From NCBI GenBank assembly GCA_964453215.1, contig CAYVRR010000052.1, positions 1-14,153 on the forward strand: 14,153 bases of DNA, given 5' to 3'. The notes beneath the pieces are model-generated. The model had not been told where the DNA came from. It searched no databases and saw nothing but the letters and a program-made list of their open reading frames with translations. Within the stretch, counting starts at the first letter, position 1. The number at the start of each line of letters is the position of its first letter. Below are positions 1 through 7,235 of this stretch, piece after piece. A program made the translations under genes and the position numbers. The DNA comes from SABI01 sp964453215 (GTDB lineage: Bacteria; Spirochaetota; Spirochaetia; Sphaerochaetales; Sphaerochaetaceae).

Positions 1-1
1 T

Positions 2-313
2 TATATTAAAGAAAATTATGCACAAAAAATTAGTCTCGATGAGATGGCTGATCTTTGCAATATAAGTTCTAGTTACTTTAGTAAACTTTTCAATAAGCTA
101 TTGGGAGAGAACTTTAACAATTATATTAATATCGTGAGGATAAAAAAAGCTTGTGAACTCCTTACAAACACAAGTCTCCCTATCACTGTAATAGCACTCG
201 ATGTCGGTTTTGATGATAGTAGTTATTTTAACCAAGTATTTAAACACCTTACAGCAATGACTCCAACCTTTTACAGAGCAATTAACAGAACGCGTGCAGC
301 AGATACTCTATAA
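2..313 (+). CDS. AraC-family transcriptional regulator, C-terminal HTH domain (5' partial)
   Basis: The reading frame is open from the window edge, so this is the end of a longer gene. The visible 103 residues form a complete AraC/XylS double helix-turn-helix DNA-binding domain. It begins with the typical linker (YIKENYAQKISLDEMAD), continues with the first HTH (SSSYFSKLFNKLLG), then the connecting helix (YINIVRIKKACELL) and the second HTH (ITVIALDVGFDDSSYFNQVFKHLT), and ends with the family signature MTPTFYR. The ATG at 44 lies inside the linker and is not a real start. The missing N-terminal part would decide whether this is a sugar-responsive AraC protein or a YesN-like two-component response regulator; the linker resembles the latter slightly, which is inference. 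The downstream gene is on the opposite strand, so the regulator's target is not evident here. Confidence 0.9.
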   Translation, partial: YIKENYAQKISLDEMADLCNISSSYFSKLFNKLLGENFNNYINIVRIKKACELLTNTSLPITVIALDVGFDDSSYFNQVFKHLTAMTPTFYRAINRTRAADTL

Positions 314-429
314 GAATATTCCAATTAAATAAAATTGTGTGAAATTACTTCATATATTACATACGAAAACAATTCTTTAACAATTAAAACAACTCATCTC
401 AAATATGATTAACTTCTCTTTATATACTA

Positions 430-1335
430 TCAATGAGCAATTCTGATACGATATTTCATCAACAAAAAAGATGGCTGGTAGGTCATCTTTGCTTGTCTGA
501 GTCCTGGGATACCTAAATCTTGCTCTCGATTAATCTCTACAATATGTTCTTTTAGTTCTGATGCAAAAGCTCTGTTTATGTATTGATAGACCCCTTTATA
601 TTGAAAGAGAGCTTTTTCTATGTGTACAATGAATCTATTATTATCTTCTTCTCCTAGAGAAAATGCTATTGGGATATCTTTATAATAGAGCACATATCCT
701 TTTAAATTAAGCTCTTCTTGATGCTCTATTGCTAATAGAGTTGCTTCATAATCTTCTACACTAGTCTTGTTTTCTGCCCACTGATCTAGCACCTGTATCA
801 TATCCTTTTTTGGAGCAACGTTTGAAGGAAGGAGGACTCTTTCAGGGTGTGCTTTTATAAACTTTTGTGCATGTACTAACTTTTTATGTAAAGCAGGACC
901 TGTGAGTTCTATTAATGATTTTTTATCATAGATATAATCAGCATTATCTCTATCTTCAACTATTTCAAGATGGGGGAAAGAGGTTTCTAGATTTGATTTC
1001 CAATTATCTACCTTTTCTTTCGCAATAGTATTAATTTCACTCACTTCATGTGATAAAAGAGTGAGCACTTCTTTTGATGGAAAACCACTAGGAAGAATTG
1101 CAAACTTCTCATTAGTCTCCTCTTTTGTTTGAGTGCCAATAAAAATATACCCTTTTTCACCATCTGTATGCACATAAGAGGCAACAGTGAAATCTCTTTT
1201 TTTTGTAAATGGATATAAGGAAGCCATCGAATATTCACTAATTCCATAGCGATGTTTAATAAGATAGGGCTGTAGTTCATCTTTGTGGCTCAATTCTAGT
1301 GGAATTGATGCTGGGTATTCAGGTATGTTGTCCAT
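430..1335 (-). CDS. DUF2156 (MprF C-terminal-like, GNAT-fold) protein
   Basis: A 301-residue soluble protein with no signal peptide or membrane segment. It shows the two hallmark blocks of the DUF2156 family, whose fold is a pair of GNAT-like domains as in the C-terminal part of phosphatidylglycerol lysyltransferase. The first block is around residues 131-160 (DNADYIYDKKSLIELTGPAL, then HKKLVHAQKF). The second is near the C-terminus at residues 268-295 (INREQDLGIPGLRQAKMTYQ, then PSFLLMKY). Stand-alone proteins of this family are common in spirochaetes and Firmicutes, and their substrate is unknown; aminoacyl or acyl transfer is only a family-level inference. The ATG at 1335 is preferred over a TTG at 1371, because that TTG coincides with a plausible -35 box (TTGCCA) and its extra 12 residues are not family-like. 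The gene is divergent from the membrane protein at 1390. Confidence 0.85.
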   Translation of the reverse strand: MDNIPEYPASIPLELSHKDELQPYLIKHRYGISEYSMASLYPFTKKRDFTVASYVHTDGEKGYIFIGTQTKEETNEKFAILPSGFPSKEVLTLLSHEVSEINTIAKEKVDNWKSNLETSFPHLEIVEDRDNADYIYDKKSLIELTGPALHKKLVHAQKFIKAHPERVLLPSNVAPKKDMIQVLDQWAENKTSVEDYEATLLAIEHQEELNLKGYVLYYKDIPIAFSLGEEDNNRFIVHIEKALFQYKGVYQYINRAFASELKEHIVEINREQDLGIPGLRQAKMTYQPSFLLMKYRIRIAH

Positions 1336-1342
1336 AGAGTTC

Positions 1343-1371
1343 AAGATACTTAATTGGCATGGAAGTGGCAA
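1343..1371 (-). promoter_or_regulatory. Candidate sigma70 promoter for the DUF2156 gene
   Basis: On the minus strand TTGCCA (1371-1366) is followed by exactly 17 bases and then TATCTT (1348-1343). The predicted transcription start falls at about 1336, essentially at the ATG at 1335, so the message would be leaderless or nearly so. No Shine-Dalgarno sequence precedes this ATG, which agrees with that picture. The same -10 hexamer and spacing recur in the stronger nfo promoter. Confidence 0.4.
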
Positions 1372-1389
1372 GTATACTGGAATCTAAAG

Positions 1390-1908
1390 ATGCCTTTTGA
1401 TATAGTGTCTCTTATGAAAATTCTACTAAAAGTATTGTTATTATCCCTTTTTGCTGCAGTTGTATTTATTCCCAATAATGCAATGGCTTCTTGGGCCTAT
1501 TGGTCTTTATTTCTCCTTATGTTTGTAATCCTCATTTTGTATTATCGCTTTACCTACTATGTGAGTGAAAAAGATGTAGATAAACAGCGTATAGATGATT
1601 ACATCGTATCTATGTATATAGCAAAAGTTCCTCCTATGACGAGTGAAGATTTGATACGAGGAAGACTTGTAGTGCATGAGGGTCTCTTTGAACTCTATCA
1701 AAAAGGTGTAAAGAGTAATGAAGCAATTACTCGTGTGTGGTCAAGAAAAATTGAAGATATTGCATCTATAGAAACAGGAAAGGTGGTTGGATTACGTAAT
1801 GGGCTTATTTTTACCCTCAAAGATGGAAAAAAAGAGTCTTTTGCAATATTTTCAGCACAAAAAGCGTATGAAAAGATTATCTCATCCCTAGGGTGGCAAG
1901 AGGTATAA
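1390..1908 (+). CDS. Small membrane protein with two N-terminal helices and a PH-like C-terminal domain
   Basis: I do not recognise a named family. Counting from the ATG at 1390 the protein has 172 residues. Two hydrophobic segments at about 10-27 and 34-52 predict a membrane hairpin with both ends on the same, probably cytoplasmic, side. Residues 90-170 look like a compact beta-rich domain ending in a helix (GRLVVHEGLFELY, RKIEDIASIETGKVVGL, GLIFTLKDGKKESFAIF, AYEKIISSLGW). That is the pattern of bacterial PH-like domains attached to membrane helices; this is pattern inference. The first part (before 1390) of the longer open frame starting at TTG 1354 overlaps the divergent promoter and is rich in tryptophan, so I excluded it. 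ATG 1414 is an alternative start just before the first hydrophobic segment. Neither ATG has a strong ribosome-binding site. Confidence 0.7.
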   Translation: MPFDIVSLMKILLKVLLLSLFAAVVFIPNNAMASWAYWSLFLLMFVILILYYRFTYYVSEKDVDKQRIDDYIVSMYIAKVPPMTSEDLIRGRLVVHEGLFELYQKGVKSNEAITRVWSRKIEDIASIETGKVVGLRNGLIFTLKDGKKESFAIFSAQKAYEKIISSLGWQEV

Positions 1909-1925
1909 GGAGCGACTAATCTATT

Positions 1926-1937
1926 TAGACTAGTCTA
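1926..1937. promoter_or_regulatory. Perfect 12-bp palindrome upstream of the 2005 gene
   Basis: TAGACTAGTCTA is its own reverse complement. It sits 68 bases before the ATG at 2005 in an otherwise empty 96-bp gap, and the AT-rich run TATATAAA begins within its last bases. No T-run follows that would make it a terminator, so it may be a dimeric-repressor operator. A weak TTGTTT (1947-1952) with TATCGT (1971-1976) 18 bases later could be the promoter it controls. Both readings are speculative. Confidence 0.3.
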
Positions 1938-2004
1938 TATAAACGATTGTTTTGACTAAAGAGCTAATGATATCGTTTTTCTAACAAGAAGTTGGAGGAA
2001 CGGT

Positions 2005-2550
2005 ATGAAAAAGGCTCTTTATTTTTTTATCTACATTATATTCACACTTCCCTTAGGCGCTGAATCTATAGAGCTCTATGCTTTTAGTGATGCAATGGCA
2101 GTAAAGTCCTTTCATCCAAGTCAAATATATGCTTCTGTTGGGTTTGGCGCCTCTTTACAAGATGAGATTGCAATTGAAATTCCCGTTTCATTCCTTTATG
2201 ACCAAAGTGGAGGAAAAGAGGCATATATTGATACTTCTGTCAACTTAATTATATATCCTTGGTCAAAAGGTCCCTATCTTTCACTATCACTTATTAGATT
2301 AATTACCTTTGTTGGAGATTTCCTTCCAGAAGAAAACTTCCATTATCTTAATGATATAAGTATCGGGTATCGATGGAATTTCTACTCAATCTTTAGTATA
2401 TCTCCCCGAATTACCCTACGCGATCCTAGCAACATTTATAAAGAGAGCTATGAATATATTCGAGGATTTATTCCAACATTTAGCAAAATAGACTTTTCAC
2501 TCAATGTACACTTCACAATCACCAATATTATAACCACTAAAAAGGAGTAG
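2005..2550 (+). CDS. Secreted beta-rich protein, probable outer-membrane or periplasmic protein, unknown function
   Basis: A 181-residue protein that begins with a signal peptide (MKKALYFFIYIIFTLPLGA, likely cut before ES at about residue 20). The mature part alternates hydrophobic and polar residues in strand-like stretches: SIELYAFSDAMAV, QIYASVGFGASL, EIAIEIPVSFLY, AYIDTSVNLIIYPW, YLSLSLIRLITFV, ISIGYRWNFYSIFSISPRI and IDFSLNVHFTITNI. This pattern, with aromatic residues at strand ends, resembles a small outer-membrane beta-barrel or a beta-barrel-like periplasmic protein. I recognise no named family. GGAGG at 1994-1998 precedes the ATG with good spacing, so the start is firm. The stop is 2 bases from the next ATG, so it is co-transcribed with the lipoprotein downstream, and the two may form a pair in the envelope. 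Confidence 0.75.
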   Translation: MKKALYFFIYIIFTLPLGAESIELYAFSDAMAVKSFHPSQIYASVGFGASLQDEIAIEIPVSFLYDQSGGKEAYIDTSVNLIIYPWSKGPYLSLSLIRLITFVGDFLPEENFHYLNDISIGYRWNFYSIFSISPRITLRDPSNIYKESYEYIRGFIPTFSKIDFSLNVHFTITNIITTKKE

Positions 2551-2552
2551 GT

Positions 2553-3413
2553 ATGAGGACAAAAACAAAATCAATGTTTACATCAATTATTGCATTGTAT
2601 CTAATCATCTCTCTCATCGGGTGTTCAATTGCTTGGGATAGCAATCCAAACGATGCTTTCAATAGTGAGGATCTGATAGAGCCGGTAGCTATGAGAGTTG
2701 ATGAGCAATGGGAGGTAATTGTTCCACTAATTGAAGAGCACGAAGGTGAAATTCAGCGTAATATGCGATCAAGTGGAATCAGCAATGGAACTCAAGTTGT
2801 CAACTCTATGCTAGAAGAGGAGAAGGGAGAGGAGTATTTAAGATTTTCGTATGCCCTCTTTAATGGAGAGGACTCTGACACTCTTCTTGCCCTTGCACAA
2901 AACCTTATTGAAGAAGATGAGATGAGTGAATTAGAGCAAGAGATTACAAGGGTAAGAAGTAGAACGCTTGAGTTTGGTGCTATGCAATCGAGAGCTCTCC
3001 CTTTGAGCCAAAGAGAACCCTTTTTGAGAGATTTACAAAAGCTCTTAACAAAAACAATTGTGTTGATGATAGCAGGAATTGTTTATGCTGCAATCCCAAA
3101 AGTAGTCTTTTGGGGTAAAGTAACAGCAGCTGCTGCTGTTGCAATAGCTGCAGGGATTGTAGCTACAACAGTTATGTCTATTTATCGTTATTATAAATAT
3201 AGTGATAACATGGGAGAATCATTTCAAGAGTGGATCGTTGATGTTACAACCGACCCAAGTGCTGCTTATGCAATTGCTACTTCGATGATAACAGTTGGTA
3301 AGACTATGAAAAATGGTCCTGTTGTAACTGGGCTCGTTCTTGTCGTGTTTTCGATTTATAATGTCTTAGATTTAGTAAAACCAATGTTAAAAAAGTATAA
3401 TTTTAATGCCTAA
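2553..3413 (+). CDS. Lipoprotein with internal hydrophobic segments, unknown function
   Basis: A 286-residue protein with a lipoprotein signal peptide and the lipobox LIGC, which puts the lipidated cysteine at position 24. Residues 40-165 are strongly acidic and helical (for example EEHEGEIQRN, MLEEEKGEEYL, EEDEMSELEQEITRVRSR). The C-terminal half is unusual for a lipoprotein: hydrophobic stretches occur at about 166-186, at 189-209 (an Ala/Val-rich run) and at 258-268. After export these could lie in or on a membrane, so the protein would be anchored both by its lipid and by helices. I do not recognise a family. GGAG at 2543-2546, inside the end of the preceding gene, serves as ribosome-binding site, so the two are translated together. 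A hairpin terminator follows shortly after the stop. Confidence 0.75.
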   Translation: MRTKTKSMFTSIIALYLIISLIGCSIAWDSNPNDAFNSEDLIEPVAMRVDEQWEVIVPLIEEHEGEIQRNMRSSGISNGTQVVNSMLEEEKGEEYLRFSYALFNGEDSDTLLALAQNLIEEDEMSELEQEITRVRSRTLEFGAMQSRALPLSQREPFLRDLQKLLTKTIVLMIAGIVYAAIPKVVFWGKVTAAAAVAIAAGIVATTVMSIYRYYKYSDNMGESFQEWIVDVTTDPSAAYAIATSMITVGKTMKNGPVVTGLVLVVFSIYNVLDLVKPMLKKYNFNA

Positions 3414-3434
3414 TAAAGATTGTACTCTCTACCT

Positions 3435-3469
3435 TTGATGCCTCTTAGCACTATGTTAAGGGGCATCAA
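3435..3469 (+). terminator. Hairpin terminator after the 2005-3413 pair
   Basis: The left arm TTGATGCCTCTTA (3435-3447) pairs with TAAGGGGCATCAA (3457-3469) over 13 positions with a single G-U pair, around a 9-base loop. It lies 22 bases after the stop of the lipoprotein gene and ahead of the pepT promoter. The following run (CTTCTATATA) is only moderately T-rich, so termination may be imperfect. Confidence 0.75.
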
Positions 3470-3484
3470 CTTCTATATATCCTC

Positions 3485-3513
3485 TTGTTGTCCTTTGGTG
3501 AATGTGAAATAAT
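3485..3513 (+). promoter_or_regulatory. Candidate extended -10 promoter for pepT
   Basis: TTGTTG (3485-3490) is followed by a 17-base spacer and AATAAT (3508-3513), directly preceded by TGA, the TGn of an extended -10 element. The predicted start at about 3520 leaves a leader of about 20 bases containing AGGAG (3530-3534), six bases before the ATG at 3541. It lies just after the hairpin terminator, so pepT begins a new transcription unit. Confidence 0.5.
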
Positions 3514-3540
3514 GGGAGAAAGTATATTTAGGAGCAGCTT

Positions 3541-4779
3541 ATGTCTAATTTCCCATATCATGAAAAAATATTATCTAGATTCCTACGCTACGCGAAAGTA
3601 AATACAATGAGTGATTCCCACGCTATTAATAAAAGACCTTCAACTGATGGACAGCTAGAATTACTCTCTAATTTGTATGATGAGTTAAAAGAGTTAGGAA
3701 TAACTCAAGTAACATTTGATAAAAATGGGTATGTTGTTGCAAAAATTCCTTCAAATGTTGAAACAAAAACAACAACTATTGCATTTATGGCTCATGTCGA
3801 TACTGCTGATGATGTGTGGGGAAATGATGTAAAACCACGCGTTATTACCCACTATGATGGCTCTGTTATTCATCTCAATAGTGAATACTCTCTTGATCCA
3901 GCTACCCATCCTGAACTTCTTGATGAGATTGGCTCTACTATCGTTGTTACTGATGGCTCAACCCTTTTAGGAAGTGATGATAAAGCAGGTGTCGCTATTA
4001 TTATGAGCCTTGCTGAATATCTTATGACTCGAAGTGAAGTGAAACATGGAGATGTTGAACTCATTTTTACAAGTGATGAAGAAATTGGCAGTGGCATGGA
4101 TGCTTTTGATCTTTCCCTCATCGATTCATCAGTGTGTTACACAATTGATGGTAATGGAAGGGGTGAGATAGAAGGGGAGTGTTTTAATGCTGCAACAGTG
4201 CAGATAGATTTCAAAGGGGTTCCTTACCATCTTGGAGCAGCACGGGGTAGATTAGTTAATAGTGTTTCAATGGCAAGTGCATTTATTAACGCAATACCTC
4301 GTAGTGAAAGCCCAGAAGCAACAGATGGACGATATGGATATTATAGTGTTGATGATATTAAAGGGACAATTGTTCACACCTCTTTATCCTATTACGTGAG
4401 GGATTTTGATAAAAAGCACCTACAGCAAAGAATAGATACATTACAAAGTGTTGGAGAAACTATTGAAAAACTTTTCCCTGGTGGAAAGGTATCACAAAAA
4501 GTTACCCACTCCTACTCAAATATGGCAGAGGGTATTAATAAAAACCCCCAAGTAATGGAATCCATTTTTGCTTCAGCTAAGGCAATAGATCTGCAAGTCG
4601 TTGAAAAGATTATTCGAGGGGGAACAGATGGAGCGCGGCTCACTTCAATGGGTATTCCAACTCCCAATATATTTACAGGTGGGCATAACCTCCATTCACG
4701 CTATGAATGGCTTTCAATGAAAGGGGCAGTAGACTCTGCTCGTTTAGTAGAGGAGATCGTCAACTATTGGGTACCATAA
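3541..4779 (+). CDS. pepT: Peptidase T (tripeptide aminopeptidase, M20B)
   Basis: A cytoplasmic zinc aminopeptidase that removes the N-terminal residue from tripeptides at the end of peptide breakdown. The protein has 412 residues, the usual length. The binuclear zinc site is complete: AHVDTADD (H85, D87), LLGSDDKAG (D146, the bridging aspartate), TSDEEIGSG (E180 catalytic base, E181), YTIDG (D203) and GGHNLHS (H382). Other family blocks are present, including the NAATVQIDFKGVPYHLGAAR segment that starts the dimerisation domain, and RGGTDGARLTSMGIPTPNIF near the C-terminus. AGGAG lies 6 bases before the ATG. The next gene starts inside the last codons of pepT, so a peptidase shares its transcript with two envelope genes. 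Amino-acid scavenging from peptides fits a fermentative, possibly host-associated spirochaete, which is inference. Confidence 0.97.
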   Translation: MSNFPYHEKILSRFLRYAKVNTMSDSHAINKRPSTDGQLELLSNLYDELKELGITQVTFDKNGYVVAKIPSNVETKTTTIAFMAHVDTADDVWGNDVKPRVITHYDGSVIHLNSEYSLDPATHPELLDEIGSTIVVTDGSTLLGSDDKAGVAIIMSLAEYLMTRSEVKHGDVELIFTSDEEIGSGMDAFDLSLIDSSVCYTIDGNGRGEIEGECFNAATVQIDFKGVPYHLGAARGRLVNSVSMASAFINAIPRSESPEATDGRYGYYSVDDIKGTIVHTSLSYYVRDFDKKHLQQRIDTLQSVGETIEKLFPGGKVSQKVTHSYSNMAEGINKNPQVMESIFASAKAIDLQVVEKIIRGGTDGARLTSMGIPTPNIFTGGHNLHSRYEWLSMKGAVDSARLVEEIVNYWVP

Positions 4780-5819
4780 AATTATTTCTACTACTTTCAT
4801 CAATATTTCTCTTATCTCTCATTACACCCCTTTTTTCAATCGAGTCAGATTTTTCTTTAGAGGTGTTAGAAAAAGAGTCCCATAATTTGTCTACAACGCG
4901 TGCTGTTGAGTTACAATTAGATAGTAATTACTTTAGTCTCAACATAGTATCACTTTCGATAGATGAAGATCTATTTGCACCAAAATTGGTAGTAACAAGT
5001 GATATTATTTTTACACACGAAAGTAAGAGTGAAAATAGGAGACTTTTGTTTGTTGTAGAGCGAAAAGAGGATATAGAGGCATCTTATCTTTCACATCTTG
5101 ATGAAATACTCCCTTTTGTCTTTAATGCCCTTTATTCTTTAGATACAGAGCCTAACCGTCTCTATGTTGCTACCTCTTCCCCTCTTAGTGCAAAAAGGGA
5201 GGATGGTATAAACCCAATTGGAAGAAGGTTCGTTGTAACAGATTATCATAATAAGATACTCTCTTCATATCTTGTCACATCTCTTAATAAAGAATTTATG
5301 TTTCTCACCCCCCTTTGGGCAGATCAAGAGATTGTTAGGTATATGAAAATTTCTCCAACACCTTTTCCCTCACTTTCAATTTTGTTCCCTTTTAATTTGA
5401 ATTCTCTCTCTCTTCAAACATTAGTCGATCTTTTTCCTATATGGGGTGTGGTACGAGTAGAATCGGGCTTAAAAGGAGTGTTTGACTTTACCTCTTCTTC
5501 AATTTCACTTCTTGCACAAGTGGGTTTCAAAGGAATTCTCCCGTCGAGTATCTTTTTTTCCAATGATGTATCTCATAAGTGGTACTCTCACTTCGCCATC
5601 ATTGCGAGAACTCTCTTTTCAATTGGGATGTATATAGATAATGGCCTTAATTTTATGTATGAAAGTAGTATCTCTTTGAATCTACAATACCACATACATG
5701 CATCTCTCTCTCTTAGTATAGGGGGCGGGGTTGATTATACTACAATTATGCCAACGCAGAATGTATCTATTGATAAAACTAAAGCTCAGGTAGTGATAGG
5801 GTTAACAAAAGTATGGTAG
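4767..5819 (+). CDS. Secreted beta-rich protein, probable outer-membrane protein, unknown function
   Basis: I recognise no family. Starting at the TTG at 4767 the protein has 350 residues and opens with a clean signal peptide (MGTIKLFLLLSSIFLLSLIT, then PLFS before IES). That TTG is preceded by AGAGGAG, 11 bases away and inside pepT. The upstream in-frame ATG at 4707 would bury the signal peptide behind 20 polar residues, so I rejected it. The start overlaps the end of pepT by 13 bases, which suggests translational coupling. The mature protein is rich in strand-like segments, especially after residue 210 (GVFDFTSSSISLLAQVGF, SHFAIIARTLFSIGMYI, SSISLNLQYHIHASLSLSIG, KAQVVIGLTKVW). It ends in an aromatic residue, as outer-membrane barrels usually do. 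The N-terminal 200 residues look like a separate globular region. The barrel reading is inference. Confidence 0.7.
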   Translation: MGTIKLFLLLSSIFLLSLITPLFSIESDFSLEVLEKESHNLSTTRAVELQLDSNYFSLNIVSLSIDEDLFAPKLVVTSDIIFTHESKSENRRLLFVVERKEDIEASYLSHLDEILPFVFNALYSLDTEPNRLYVATSSPLSAKREDGINPIGRRFVVTDYHNKILSSYLVTSLNKEFMFLTPLWADQEIVRYMKISPTPFPSLSILFPFNLNSLSLQTLVDLFPIWGVVRVESGLKGVFDFTSSSISLLAQVGFKGILPSSIFFSNDVSHKWYSHFAIIARTLFSIGMYIDNGLNFMYESSISLNLQYHIHASLSLSIGGGVDYTTIMPTQNVSIDKTKAQVVIGLTKVW

Positions 5820-5834
5820 AGTAGGGATACTAAT

Positions 5835-7235
5835 ATGAAAAAAAGATTGCAATTAAGCATTATAATTCCCATTCTTCTTGTAAGCATAATCAGCTGCTCC
5901 TCTTTTGAGTCTTGGGTTCGCTCTTCACTCGAAGATAAACCTATTTGGGTCTATGAGCCCCAGGTGGCAAGAGACCAAATTGCATTTGTGGGAACAGGAG
6001 AGGCTCAAAATAGTACCCTTGCTGAGCTACGATCATATGAATCTATCTTAGAACAAATCTCCCAATATATAGGAAAGGATGTAAGTAAAGAATTTATTAC
6101 AGAACTTTCTCAAAGAGGGGGAATTGAACGCTATCAATTAAAGATTACTCGTAGATTCATGAGGAAAAATGAGAGTGGAGAGCTTGTTCATCTATTAGCC
6201 GTTGCTGATAAATCACTTATCGACAGCGATAGGAGTGATCTCTCTTTAGAAATTGAGAAAAAGAGTAACGAGATAAAAGAGTTACAATCTAAAGCAGCCC
6301 TTTTGTTACGAGAAGATAAAGATATTGATGCAGCTACCTTGTATATAAAGATAGCTTCAATAGCCTCTACGATTGTAAGTGAAAGTGGATCTCAATATTA
6401 CAAGGATGCAACAAAAAGATTATTCTCAATTTTAGATAAGATTACTATTACTTATGAACAAGAATTCTCCAATTCTACCTCCCATTTTTTTCAAGCGAGA
6501 CGAGGAAGTCGCTCCTTAGCTACAAAAATAGCGCACCTACCCCTTAAAGTCTCCTTTATGGCACAAAATGTTGATGAGAATGAGTATGTCGATACAAAAA
6601 CTATACTCACAGATAAAAATGGAAGGGCCCTCTTTGTTAATACAAACCCCTCTATGGTCTCATCTGGTGAGATGAATGTTGAGTTAGATATATCACCATT
6701 TGAACCCTACTATGCCTCTCTTAGTATTCAAGAGAGAGAAAGAATTCAAACAATTGTTGACTCATCATCAATACGTATTCCATACACACGTAAACTCTCT
6801 ATCAATACAGATATTGTCCTATTAAGTATCGGAGAATATTCTTTGAAAGGGGAATTATTAGATTCATCCTATATTGAAGATGTTGTGAGCTCATCACTAC
6901 GTAAACGTGGTATTGTAGCAACTCGTATTGCTCAAACCACCCTAGAGACACAAGAATTGTTATCTATTCTTCAAAACAGATATAAAGGGGCAACGCTCTT
7001 TTATGGTAAAAGTGGAATTTCAAGTATTCATGAAACACGGGAAGGATATGCTGTTGTTGTCCGAGGAGAGATTACATTGTATACCCTCCAAGACCAAATA
7101 ACTCAAAAAACTATCCATGAAGTGAGATCAGTTGGAAAAGGGGCAAGCATACAAGAGGCAACACAAAATGCCTTCGAGCAAGGGGGAACAATTAGTGTCT
7201 CCCTTTTAAACCGGCTACTATATTCATCACCTTAA
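5835..7235 (+). CDS. LPP20-like lipoprotein with multidomain periplasmic part
   Basis: A 466-residue lipoprotein. The signal peptide ends in the lipobox IISC, with the lipidated cysteine at 21. Residues 36-125 match the LPP20 / FlgT N-terminal pattern: PIWVYEP, then FVGTGEAQNSTLAELRSYES, then ILEQISQYIGKDV. Residues 134-160 are a charged, coiled-coil-like helix. Residues 235-290 look like an Ig-like or carboxypeptidase-regulatory beta domain (TKTILTDKNGRALFVNTNPS). Residues 325-460 form a further alpha/beta domain ending with a repeat of the GxGxxxxEAxxxAF pattern (GKGASIQEATQNAFEQG), which recalls TolB/CsgG-like folds; this last part is inference. Only a weak AGGG (5823-5826) precedes the ATG. 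The gene starts 15 bases after the preceding stop and belongs to the pepT unit. Its 3' end overlaps the opposing phosphodiesterase gene by 44 bp. The exact role is unknown; an envelope scaffold or transport accessory is possible. Confidence 0.8.
   Translation: MKKRLQLSIIIPILLVSIISCSSFESWVRSSLEDKPIWVYEPQVARDQIAFVGTGEAQNSTLAELRSYESILEQISQYIGKDVSKEFITELSQRGGIERYQLKITRRFMRKNESGELVHLLAVADKSLIDSDRSDLSLEIEKKSNEIKELQSKAALLLREDKDIDAATLYIKIASIASTIVSESGSQYYKDATKRLFSILDKITITYEQEFSNSTSHFFQARRGSRSLATKIAHLPLKVSFMAQNVDENEYVDTKTILTDKNGRALFVNTNPSMVSSGEMNVELDISPFEPYYASLSIQERERIQTIVDSSSIRIPYTRKLSINTDIVLLSIGEYSLKGELLDSSYIEDVVSSSLRKRGIVATRIAQTTLETQELLSILQNRYKGATLFYGKSGISSIHETREGYAVVVRGEITLYTLQDQITQKTIHEVRSVGKGASIQEATQNAFEQGGTISVSLLNRLLYSSP

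Noticed and set aside
314..429. Terminator between the AraC-type gene and the DUF2156 gene
   Set aside because: The 116-bp AT-rich gap between these convergent genes has no convincing stem with a T-run; I see nothing else in it.
1041..1280. Alternative-frame reading within the DUF2156 gene
   Set aside because: The DUF2156 frame has strong family motifs; the other frame is a lysine/leucine-rich shadow of it.
4707..4766. In-frame ATG at 4707 as start of the secreted protein
   Set aside because: It lies deep within pepT and would place 20 polar residues before the signal peptide. The TTG at 4767 has AGAGGAG upstream and gives a normal signal peptide.
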